Below are positions 26,901 through 34,049 of a DNA stretch of 64,000 nt, in pieces. Below the pieces are notes generated by a model. That model did not search any database, was not told where the DNA came from, and saw only the letters and a program-made list of their open reading frames with translations. Each line of letters begins with the position of its first letter. Position 1 is the stretch's first letter. The position numbers and the translations under genes are program-made. This DNA is from DAOUAT01 sp964551735 (lineage in GTDB: Bacteria; Chloroflexota; Anaerolineae; CG2-30-64-16): positions 1 through 64,000 of the forward strand of contig CAZKEF010000026.1 in the NCBI GenBank assembly GCA_964551735.1. The letters are read 5' to 3'.

Positions 26901-29827
26901 CCTACAACACCACATACACCGCACAGGTCAACGCCGCCATTCGCACCTCTGACGGGAACCCGTTGGCAGCAGGCATGACGTGGAGCTTCACCACCGAACC
27001 GGATGCCAGCCCGCCGCGCGCGCGTCTGCTCTCGCCAGCGCATGGCACCGTCAACATTCCGCGCAATGCGGTGGTCGCTGTGGCATGGGACCGCGCGCTC
27101 AACGCCAGCACGCTGACGACGGCGACGTTTCAAATGACGGCGATGCGCGGCCCGGCCGTCAGCGGCGCCGTGGCCTATGATGCTGCCGCGCAGACGGCGA
27201 CCTTCACCCCGAACACACCCCTTGCGCCGTACACCACCTACGTCGTCACCCTGACTGCCGGCATCTCAGACACGCTGGGCAATGCCACTTTCGATCCCAT
27301 CGTCTGGGCTTTCACCACCGGTGACGCGCTGCCGGCGCTGGCCCTCACCGGCAGTTACGCCGACCTGGGACAGGATGCCAACGGCGATGGCTTGTACGAG
27401 CAACTCGTCATCCGCGTGGGTGTGCAGGTCTCGGCGGCCGGCGATTATGTGCTGAGCGGCTCTCTGGTGGACATGGCCGGCGGCGAGATCGCCTGGGCCT
27501 ACGTCAGCCGCTCCCTGACGGCCGGGACGCGCTTCCTCGACCTGGTCTTTGACGGCGCCGCCATCGGCGGGCACAGCGTGGATGGCCCCTATATGCTCAC
27601 CGACCTGGCGCTGACGAGCGGCATGGCGTCCGCGTCACAGCGTGACGCCTACCGCACGTTCGCCTATCCTGTGAGCCGCTTCCCTGCCCCGCTGCGCTTT
27701 GGCGGCCTTCCTGATGTGGTGATCAAACCGGGGACGATGTTCCTCAACGCCTTCAACGTGCGCGATTACGCGCAGCACGTCACCCGGCCGAGCGACCAAC
27801 TGAGCTATGTCGTGATGCTTAACACCAATCCGAGAATGGATGTAGCGTTGCAGCCCACCGGCGAGACGCACCTTACGCCGGAAGCATACTGGCAGGGTAA
27901 TACCATGGTGACCATCCGCGCCAGCGATGGCGTTCACACGGTGCAAGACACCTTTGAAGCGCTCGTCGGTTGGCCAGACACGATCTACCTGCCGCTGGTT
28001 CTGCGCAGCGGCAGTGGAACTGTGGATCCTGCTCGCCGTGATGCCTGGATCACCCAGTTTACCGACGATTTCGAGTCTGACACCATCGGCTGGCACCGCA
28101 CCGGTTGGACGTGGAAGGAAGGCGCCCTGCCGCCAGGCGTAGAATTCGGTTGGTACCTGTGGGACATCAGCGCTTGTCGCGTCTACGCCGGACAGCAGAG
28201 CGCCTGGGCTTATGGCGGCGGCGACGATGGCGACCTGCTGCCCTGTGGTGCGTCTTATCCCGACGCCTACTCGATGGGCACCATGCTGAACCAGACGGAG
28301 CCCATCAACCTCAGATACGTCGCCAAAGGCCAATACAGCGCCAAGGTGTGGACCAATCTACCGCCGGACGACAAGGCCTGTCTCAAAGTTGCCGTGCTGG
28401 AGTCGGGAAACTGCGACACCGGTATACACAGTCCCTATTATGGCGCCTGTCGCACCGGTGTCACGAACGACTGGCAAGACCTGACGATGGACCTGGCGAA
28501 TGTGCCCACGCTGGGCAGCGTGTTGGGGAAACAGGTCTGTGTAGCTATCACCTTTGAGGCGGACGATGGCGATTCGCGGCCCGAAGGCGCTTACGTGGAC
28601 GATGTGGGCATGCGTATCTGCCCGCAGGAGCTGACCGACTTGTGCGCCGGGTCGGTGGGAACGGTTCCGGCGATGAAACCGCTGGTTGCGGGGAACATCG
28701 GCGGCTATCCGGAGGCGGTCGGCGAGACGGCATTGGCGGTCGAGGCAAGCGGCCGCGTCCACGCGTTGTGGACGGGGAAACTCAACCCCGCTTTCAATAC
28801 CTATGTGTTTTACAGCAGTTCGGCCGATGGCGTGAACTGGACGCCATACCAGATCCTCAGCTATTGGGGCGGGCGCGAGCCGCGCGTCATCGTGGATAAC
28901 GTCCACGGGCGCGTCCACCTGGCTTATGCCAACGACGACGGCATCATCCATCGCACTGTCGCCAGCGGCGTCGTCTCCGCGCCGACGGTCGTCGCGCCGA
29001 CGCGGATCTATTACCTGCCGGGCCTCAACCTGCCCTCTGGCGGCGTGGCACGGCCCAGTCTTGCCGTTGCCGAGCAGACGGGCTACGCCTATCTGACGTG
29101 GGATGAGGCGTATTACGTCAGGGTGGGAGATGGCCGCTACTCGATACGCCGCCGCACCTGGCACGCCTACTGGAACGGCGCAACATGGAGCGCGCCGCTA
29201 CAAAAGATCAACGATGAGGACACGTTCTACTCATCCATCGTCACCGCGCCGGACGGGCGGGCGATGCTGGCGTGGTTCCAACGCTGGGATCAATCGTCCG
29301 GCGGTGGATATGGGCCGGGCGACCCCATCGTGGCGCGATCGGCCTACGGGACGAACCCGGGCAGTTTCCCCCTGCGCCAGGCGACCCACGATCTGTACCC
29401 TGTGCCGGAGCGCGATGAGACCATCGTCTTGGCCTACGCTCCCGGCGCAGATGCCTTTGTGTTAGCTTCCAGCCACTCCATGTGGCCGGGACACTCGCGC
29501 ACGTACAGGTACATCTGGAAAAACGGGGCCTGGTCCGAACCGGTCAGCGTGGCCGAGAACTATTCCGGCCTTAGTTCGCCGTCCTACATCGGCGCAGCGG
29601 CCAACTCCACCTTGATCAATTACGTGTACAGCGACGCTTGGATGCTCAAGATGCGCACGGAGGCCGATGGCGTCCTCGGCCCGGCGCAGCACCTCGCCGA
29701 TTATCTGAGTGCGCGCAGTTACGCCGGCACGCCGCTGGCCTACTTCACCGACGCGGACGGCAGGCTCCACATGGTGATCAGTGGGGAAAGAAACGGCGTG
29801 GTGGGGTTCTATTACGTGAAGCCATAG
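23936..29827 (+). CDS. Very large secreted metzincin-like metalloprotease, multidomain
   Basis: A 1963-residue exported protein. Signal peptide or anchor at residues 1-36. An N-terminal beta-rich region with a Cys cluster (CNCSGLPDCACTC) and an early Big_5-like domain follow. A full metzincin zinc motif HEAGHLYGFEHD lies at residues 622-633 (His622, Glu623, His626, His632). Two Big_5 domains lie at about 920-1130. IYLPLVLR is at 1350-1357, after which a second part resembles an MAM/jellyroll domain and a WD/beta-propeller-like repeat region. The ATG at 23936 has AGGAGTTGGAGA upstream. The internal motif looks like the end of an ancestral protein. A frameshift near the 3' end appears to cut off a second terminal motif. 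Confidence 0.82.
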   Translation: MNSPKPSMWRIASIALIAFGALVLLFGAMVHFVVAQTPSPAAAATEMVAIAATGDPVSVSKDEDGYAVWTYEYPGSWCVPYSRIRWPFNLGGQDPSDLSETTLILTFAEQPYSLDVDGNPRYTDPTWAVALNGKPGAWDGSAFTGEWKIVGAIGTTPTWPNAVPVEQEIPIDYKRLIDGENNLWFQQQDFCNCSGLPDCACTCYNLTKLQLRARASLSVKEVSPEPDARNVPVELSSTSATSPEIRVRFTTVVSETTVNENTFQVYYLDDKQEPVHVVGEPRRLSETEYGFFPDAPLKDGIRYQVSVWGETDALKANHADWVQDMGGGALEIGKHWSFWTLPQLEVRLEPVQVLEDETLVVGKPTVLRVFLASASFHPDVWYKDLWEYVDVEDLQVSWGSPSGSYPGGPISWRADAADWHFEYTKETARRYRLNDKAARLASEDSVNYYGFTPEEVGTWLIRASVTVLDSHGKPQRFAGVETPNVVQTRWLTAHSRALAVGADYGKKGTVNLRDTALGYRSGVQALYPVPNVWLAQPASAIPYYAPVASSVWSAAPAGDFQLLKALMELSALCATTSGCDFMLGYAPAAWLVDIGLTEPDRAWYSMLVQNAYDSNNRYITAHEAGHLYGFEHDTRQGGQGYDVRLRADRRLSTAMMEPRDQKTLKTINSFMNVDPVESPPPERLWIEWLNYRALLTRFTTASQALQQAALADRLLLATGVITPATGAVELDPWYQLEPGAWEAPPAGPYTLIFLNSAGQEILGYTRTFSPATTLQYASQDARDIPPDVPAPFVLKVPYPAAAARIQIRRNSDNALLAERMVNATSPTVTITPPASTTWTGAQPIAWQSDPGQTRHYLVQISTDNGATWEAQAVHLPTPAFTLETASMLNTTQALVRVLATDGLNTASATAGPFTITNPVGVDYVSPALDAVNVNVDQPLYAGFRVAMDPATINSATFTLSGGPYGTVRGLIRYDAERREAIFVPQTRLAYNTTYTAQVNAAIRTSDGNPLAAGMTWSFTTEPDASPPRARLLSPAHGTVNIPRNAVVAVAWDRALNASTLTTATFQMTAMRGPAVSGAVAYDAAAQTATFTPNTPLAPYTTYVVTLTAGISDTLGNATFDPIVWAFTTGDALPALALTGSYADLGQDANGDGLYEQLVIRVGVQVSAAGDYVLSGSLVDMAGGEIAWAYVSRSLTAGTRFLDLVFDGAAIGGHSVDGPYMLTDLALTSGMASASQRDAYRTFAYPVSRFPAPLRFGGLPDVVIKPGTMFLNAFNVRDYAQHVTRPSDQLSYVVMLNTNPRMDVALQPTGETHLTPEAYWQGNTMVTIRASDGVHTVQDTFEALVGWPDTIYLPLVLRSGSGTVDPARRDAWITQFTDDFESDTIGWHRTGWTWKEGALPPGVEFGWYLWDISACRVYAGQQSAWAYGGGDDGDLLPCGASYPDAYSMGTMLNQTEPINLRYVAKGQYSAKVWTNLPPDDKACLKVAVLESGNCDTGIHSPYYGACRTGVTNDWQDLTMDLANVPTLGSVLGKQVCVAITFEADDGDSRPEGAYVDDVGMRICPQELTDLCAGSVGTVPAMKPLVAGNIGGYPEAVGETALAVEASGRVHALWTGKLNPAFNTYVFYSSSADGVNWTPYQILSYWGGREPRVIVDNVHGRVHLAYANDDGIIHRTVASGVVSAPTVVAPTRIYYLPGLNLPSGGVARPSLAVAEQTGYAYLTWDEAYYVRVGDGRYSIRRRTWHAYWNGATWSAPLQKINDEDTFYSSIVTAPDGRAMLAWFQRWDQSSGGGYGPGDPIVARSAYGTNPGSFPLRQATHDLYPVPERDETIVLAYAPGADAFVLASSHSMWPGHSRTYRYIWKNGAWSEPVSVAENYSGLSSPSYIGAAANSTLINYVYSDAWMLKMRTEADGVLGPAQHLADYLSARSYAGTPLAYFTDADGRLHMVISGERNGVVGFYYVKP

Positions 29828-29901
29828 TTGTGGAGCACTCTTCGCGCTTCGGTATTTTCGGCGAGACCTTGCGGGTCTACTTGCCGCTGGTGCGGCGTTA
29901 G
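29828..29901 (+). pseudogene. Out-of-frame C-terminal tail (VYLPLVRR) of the preceding protease
   Basis: Directly after the TAG of the protease gene, another frame continues open and reads FGIFGETLRVYLPLVRR followed by TAG at 29899. This tail resembles the C-termini of the two preceding secreted proteins. A single-base indel near 29820-29830, real or a sequencing error, would rejoin it. Confidence 0.6.
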
Positions 29902-29916
29902 GATGCCTGTTGGCGC

Positions 29917-30636
29917 ATGACAGAGCAACTGCCTCCGCTGGCTGCGTCGCCCCGGTCTGCGAAACCGGACGGCGCGCCTGACGGCATGCCAGGGCCGGCC
30001 CTGACAGCTGGCTTCTCAGACCAAACCGCTGATTTTGACGCGGCGATCAACTACGCGTTGCGCCGGCTGGCGCGCGAGCTGCCGCCGATCCTGACGTATC
30101 ACAACTTTTGGCACACCGTCGCAGACGTGCTGCCGGCGGCGCGACGGCTGGCAGCCCTCAGCGGTGTGAATGGCAGGGACGCGCGGCTGATCGAGGTGGC
30201 CGCGGCCTATCACGACATCGGTTTCGTCGTCCAGCCCGGCGATCACGAGCGCATCAGCGCCGAGATCGCCGCTGAGACGCTGTCCGGCTTTGGGTTTGCG
30301 CCGGAGCAGGTGGTCGCGGTGCAGGGCATGATCCTGGCGACGAAGCTGCCGCAATCCCCCCGCACCCCGCTGGAGGAGATCCTGGTGGATGCTGACCTGG
30401 ATGTGTTAGGGCGAGAGGACGCCCTGTCCCGCAGCGAGGCGTTGCGCGCTGAATTCGCGGCCTTGGGGAACCGGATCAGCAAGGATGCCTGGGTGAGCAT
30501 CCAACTTGCGTTCTATCGGCAGCATCGCTACTTCACGCCGGCCGCGCGCGCGCTGCGCCATGCGGGCAAGGCGCGCAATATGGCTCTGTTGGCAGCGCTG
30601 CTGCCGGTCGGTCAGCCCCCTTCGTCCAACCCGTAG
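29917..30636 (+). CDS. HD-domain phosphohydrolase-like protein
   Basis: A 239-residue protein with an HD-type metal site. The motifs are YHNFWHT (His62 and His66), AAAYHDIGF (His99-Asp100) and a later Asp in LVDADLDVLG. The first 35 residues are Pro/Ala-rich and probably disordered. HD proteins hydrolyse phosphate esters of nucleotides; this substrate is unknown. The gene is convergent with glucokinase and their 3' ends overlap by 25 bases, so no terminator separates them. Confidence 0.85.
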   Translation: MTEQLPPLAASPRSAKPDGAPDGMPGPALTAGFSDQTADFDAAINYALRRLARELPPILTYHNFWHTVADVLPAARRLAALSGVNGRDARLIEVAAAYHDIGFVVQPGDHERISAEIAAETLSGFGFAPEQVVAVQGMILATKLPQSPRTPLEEILVDADLDVLGREDALSRSEALRAEFAALGNRISKDAWVSIQLAFYRQHRYFTPAARALRHAGKARNMALLAALLPVGQPPSSNP

Positions 30637-31604
30637 TACGCCGCGCCCAACAGCGCCACGTGGGGGTTGGTGATCACATAGATGGGGATCTTGGCCAGCC
30701 ACGCCTGCATGCGGCCCTTGTTGCAGAACGCAGCCATGAAGCGCGGGTGTTGCAGCGCAGGGATGATGCGCGGGGGGATGCCGCCGCCCAGGTACACCCC
30801 GCCGGTCCCCAACACCTTCATCACCAGGTTGCCCGCTTCCGATCCCAGGATCGAAACAAACCGCGCCAGCGTCTCGGTGCACAGCGCGCACGCCTTTTCC
30901 GGGTCCAGCGCGTTTTGCACGATGATCGGGGTGCGATCTTTGGCCGCGGCCAGCTCAGCCGCCAGCCAGGCCGGCTCAGGCGCGAAACCGGTGTCCCGCA
31001 GGTAGCCGTAGATGTTGGGGATGCCGATGCCGGAGCAGACGCGCTCGTAGCTGACATGATGGCCGAGCTTATCGAACAGGTAGCTTACCAGGTCGATCTC
31101 GTCGCGGGTAGCCGGCGCGAAGTCGGTGTGGCCGCCCTCTGACGCGTGCGCGCGATAGCGGCTGCCTTCCCAGGTCAGGAACGCCTCACCCAGGCCGGTG
31201 CCGGGCGCGATGACCGCGATGGTGCCGCCTGGCGCTGCCTGGCCCGGGTTAAGTGTGAACAGGTCCTCAGGTCGCAGCCGCGGCACCGCGCAGCCGATAG
31301 CCTGCAAGTCGTTGATCAGTTGCACTGTGGTCAGACGCAACTCATCCCGGAGATGGCCTTGATCGATGATCCAGGGCAGGTTGGTGGCGACGACGCGGCC
31401 CTCCACCACCGGGCCGGCCACACCGAAACTGGCGCTGCTGATCGTGGCGTCGGTTTGGGCCAGGAAAGCACGGATCACCGCCTCCAGGCTGTCGTAGTTG
31501 CGGCTGGGGAAGCTGGCCTCGGCTACAGCCGCGCGCGGCCCGATCTCAGGGTCAATAATCGCCAGGCGGGTCTTGGTGCCGCCGATATCGCCAGCTAACA
31601 GCAT
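30612..31604 (-). CDS. glk: Glucokinase
   Basis: Phosphorylates glucose to glucose-6-phosphate with ATP. At 330 residues it has the family length. GDIGGTKTRLAIID (phosphate loop), the APGTGLGEAFL motif, the glucose-binding ASEGGHTDFAP and GGVYLGGGIPP near the C-terminus match the Glk family (not ROK). I chose the ATG at 31604, which has GAGGAGG seven bases upstream; a TTG two codons earlier is too close to the RBS. It could feed on glucose released by the GH63 enzyme at 45.5-46.8 kb, though it is not in that operon. Confidence 0.92.
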   Translation of the reverse strand: MLLAGDIGGTKTRLAIIDPEIGPRAAVAEASFPSRNYDSLEAVIRAFLAQTDATISSASFGVAGPVVEGRVVATNLPWIIDQGHLRDELRLTTVQLINDLQAIGCAVPRLRPEDLFTLNPGQAAPGGTIAVIAPGTGLGEAFLTWEGSRYRAHASEGGHTDFAPATRDEIDLVSYLFDKLGHHVSYERVCSGIGIPNIYGYLRDTGFAPEPAWLAAELAAAKDRTPIIVQNALDPEKACALCTETLARFVSILGSEAGNLVMKVLGTGGVYLGGGIPPRIIPALQHPRFMAAFCNKGRMQAWLAKIPIYVITNPHVALLGAAYYGLDEGG

Positions 31605-31889
31605 GGACAAGCCTCCTCAATGGGCAGAGAGTGAACCAACCCCGCCATTCTAGCACAACCTGTTGCAGCCTGGAAAACGTGAGGGCCGAAGACTTTCGCA
31701 CTCCGCGGCTCACAGGCTGGCGAACTGATCATCTCAGCCGGGTATCGGGCCGTGCCGCTGGCTATGGCTGAGGCGGATCTTCGGCCATCTCGAACCGTTG
31801 GTGGGCGCTGGCGGGCCTTTCGATCGGCGCCAGGTGGCGGCGTTCGCCCAACTCATGCGGATCAGTGGCGGAACAACGCCGTCGGGTGC

Positions 31890-33926
31890 TCAGGGCGGCG
31901 CGCCTAGCCGTCGCGCCGCCTCCGCGGCATCGCCTTCTGCCACCACCACCAACACGTCGCCGGCCTGCAAAACCGTGTCCCCGTGAGGTATCAGCATTTG
32001 GCCGCCGCGGCGGATGCTGGCGATCACGGCGTCCCGGGGCCAGGCGACATCCCGCACACGACGCCTGTCACACGCCGCGCCGGGTTGGATGATGATCTCC
32101 GCCACGTTGAGGGCGCTGGTGGCGGCATCCAGCCGGGCCTGGTGCGCGCGGTGGCGCAGCGCCGCGCGGCGCGTCAGTGCGATATCGTAGGCGCGCACCA
32201 GGTCGACGCGGCGCAGCACCCCCAGCAAGCGCCGCGGGTCATCACGCGCGACCACGGGCAGCCGGCCCACATCGCGGCCGCTCATCCGGCGCAGCGCAAC
32301 CCCGATGGTTTCGTCGGGATAGGTCACCAGCAGATCGCGCGTACATGCCTCGCCAACCGTGCTGAGCGTTCCCGTGCCCGTCTGAGCGCGCTCCAGATCC
32401 CGCACGGTGAGGACGCCTATCAGGCCGCCGGGCGCGTCAATAACGGGCAGGCCGTGGTGATGCGTTCTGCTGAAGACCTCCGCGGCTGCATCGAGGGTGT
32501 CGTCGGCGGCCAGGACGCGGATATCGCGCGCCATCACTTCGCCCACGGTCAAGCCTTCCAGGACCTCGACATCGCGGCCGCGCTCCAGGCGGAGGCCTTT
32601 GCGCGCCAGGCCGAGGGTGTACACTGAATCGCGGCGCAACGCCTGGGACAGCAGCATGCTGATCACCACCGCGGCCATTAAGGGCAGGATAATGCGGTAA
32701 TCGTGGGTCATCTCGAACAGCAGGATGATGGCCGTGAGGGGTGCATGCACCGCGGCCGCCAGCACAGCCGCCATGCCGACCATGGCATAGGCCGGCGGCG
32801 CGATGAGCAGGCGGGGAAACAGCTCCTGGGCCACCGTGCCATAAGCCGCGCCCAACGTGGCGCCCAGGAAGAGGGACGGCGCGAAGACGCCGCCGGGGAA
32901 CCCGCCGCCGATGCTGGCCGCGGTCATGACTAGCTTGGCTGCCAGCAACGCGATGAGCAGCAGCACGGTCATGGAGGGCCCGTTAAAGATCGCGTCTATC
33001 GTTTCGTAGCCGACCCCGAAGATCTGCGGCAGCCAAACGCCGATGATGCCGACGGCCAGCCCAGCGGTCGCCGGTTTCAGCCACGACGGGATCTGCCAGC
33101 GGCGAAACAGATCTTTGGCGTAGTAGAGCGCGCCGATGTACAGGGCTGCCAGCGGGCCCGCCAGCAGCCCCAATCCCAGGTACAGCGGCAGCTCCGCGGC
33201 CGAATGAAACGCGTATTGGGGTACGCGAAACGCGGGCTGCGCGCCCGACACCGACTGCGTGAAGACCGCCGAGGTGACTGCGGCCAGCACTACGGCGCCC
33301 AATCCACCGCTGCTGCCGATCTCGCCCAGCACGATTTCCAGCGCGAAGAAGACGCCGGCGATGGGCGCGTTGAAAGCCGCCGCGATGCCGGCAGCCACGC
33401 CCGCGGCCACCAGGGTGCGGATCCAGGCATCGGAGAAATGCAGCTTCTGCCCGGCGAACGAGCCCAGGTTGGCGCCGATCTGCACCGAGGGATCCTCAGG
33501 GCCCACCGACGCGCCGCTGCCGATGGAGAGCGCAGCGGCCACGGTCTTCACGGGCGCCAGACGATATTCCAGCCGGCCGCCGATCAACGCCACGGCCTCC
33601 ATGATCCCGGCCACGCCGTGGTAACGCTCTTCGCCTACGAACCGATGCCAGAGCCACCCGACCGCCAGCCCTCCAACGGCCGGCAGCAGGGTCACGGCCC
33701 AACGCGCCTCCCCGGCGGACGGTCCCAGGCGCGCCAACGCGCCGCCCAGCCACTCGAAGATCGCGATGTGCGCCCATTCGATCATCTGTTTGAAGAGCCA
33801 GATGCCCACGCCCGCAGCGAGGCCGACGAGCACGGCAGCCGCGCTCAGCAGCACCAGGCCGGAGGGCTGCAATCGGGCCAGCCAACGGCGGAAGCTAGGT
33901 GAGCCGCGTTGTGAGGAGCGATCCAT
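31890..33926 (-). CDS. ClC-type chloride channel/antiporter with CBS and RCK_C domains
   Basis: A 678-residue inner-membrane protein. The ClC core (about residues 25-430) shows GSGASVGPEDPSVQIG with the gating Glu, AAFNAPIAGVFFALE and GGGFPGGVFAPSLFLG. Two CBS domains follow (about 455-575), then a TrkA-C/RCK_C-like domain ending GDTVLQAGDVLVVVAEGD. The ATG at 33926 has GAGGA upstream. ClC proteins carrying RCK_C are usually H+/Cl- antiporters or nucleotide-regulated transporters; which applies here cannot be told. The 285-base gap to glk on its 3' side holds nothing I recognise. Confidence 0.92.
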   Translation of the reverse strand: MDRSSQRGSPSFRRWLARLQPSGLVLLSAAAVLVGLAAGVGIWLFKQMIEWAHIAIFEWLGGALARLGPSAGEARWAVTLLPAVGGLAVGWLWHRFVGEERYHGVAGIMEAVALIGGRLEYRLAPVKTVAAALSIGSGASVGPEDPSVQIGANLGSFAGQKLHFSDAWIRTLVAAGVAAGIAAAFNAPIAGVFFALEIVLGEIGSSGGLGAVVLAAVTSAVFTQSVSGAQPAFRVPQYAFHSAAELPLYLGLGLLAGPLAALYIGALYYAKDLFRRWQIPSWLKPATAGLAVGIIGVWLPQIFGVGYETIDAIFNGPSMTVLLLIALLAAKLVMTAASIGGGFPGGVFAPSLFLGATLGAAYGTVAQELFPRLLIAPPAYAMVGMAAVLAAAVHAPLTAIILLFEMTHDYRIILPLMAAVVISMLLSQALRRDSVYTLGLARKGLRLERGRDVEVLEGLTVGEVMARDIRVLAADDTLDAAAEVFSRTHHHGLPVIDAPGGLIGVLTVRDLERAQTGTGTLSTVGEACTRDLLVTYPDETIGVALRRMSGRDVGRLPVVARDDPRRLLGVLRRVDLVRAYDIALTRRAALRHRAHQARLDAATSALNVAEIIIQPGAACDRRRVRDVAWPRDAVIASIRRGGQMLIPHGDTVLQAGDVLVVVAEGDAAEAARRLGAPP

Positions 33927-33988
33927 TAGCCTGATCCTCGCGAAAGGCCGAAATGATTGATAGCTTTTCAGCCCATGTTCCAGGCCAA

Positions 33989-34025
33989 GCATCCTGAGCG
34001 CAGCGGAGTGCAGTGAAAGGGATGC
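33989..34025. repeat. REP-like palindrome (GCATCCTGAGCG...GGATGC)
   Basis: GCATCC at 33989-33994 and GGATGC at 34020-34025 close a stem of the same family as 4686-4734. It lies between the ClC gene and the USP-DUF389 gene. Confidence 0.7.
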
Positions 34026-34049
34026 GTCGCGTGGGCTGAATCGAGACGA

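Noticed and set aside
31605..31889. Gene on the plus strand (62-75 codons) in the glk-ClC gap
   Set aside because: No RBS or similarity and it overlaps the ClC 3' end; I see no supported feature there.
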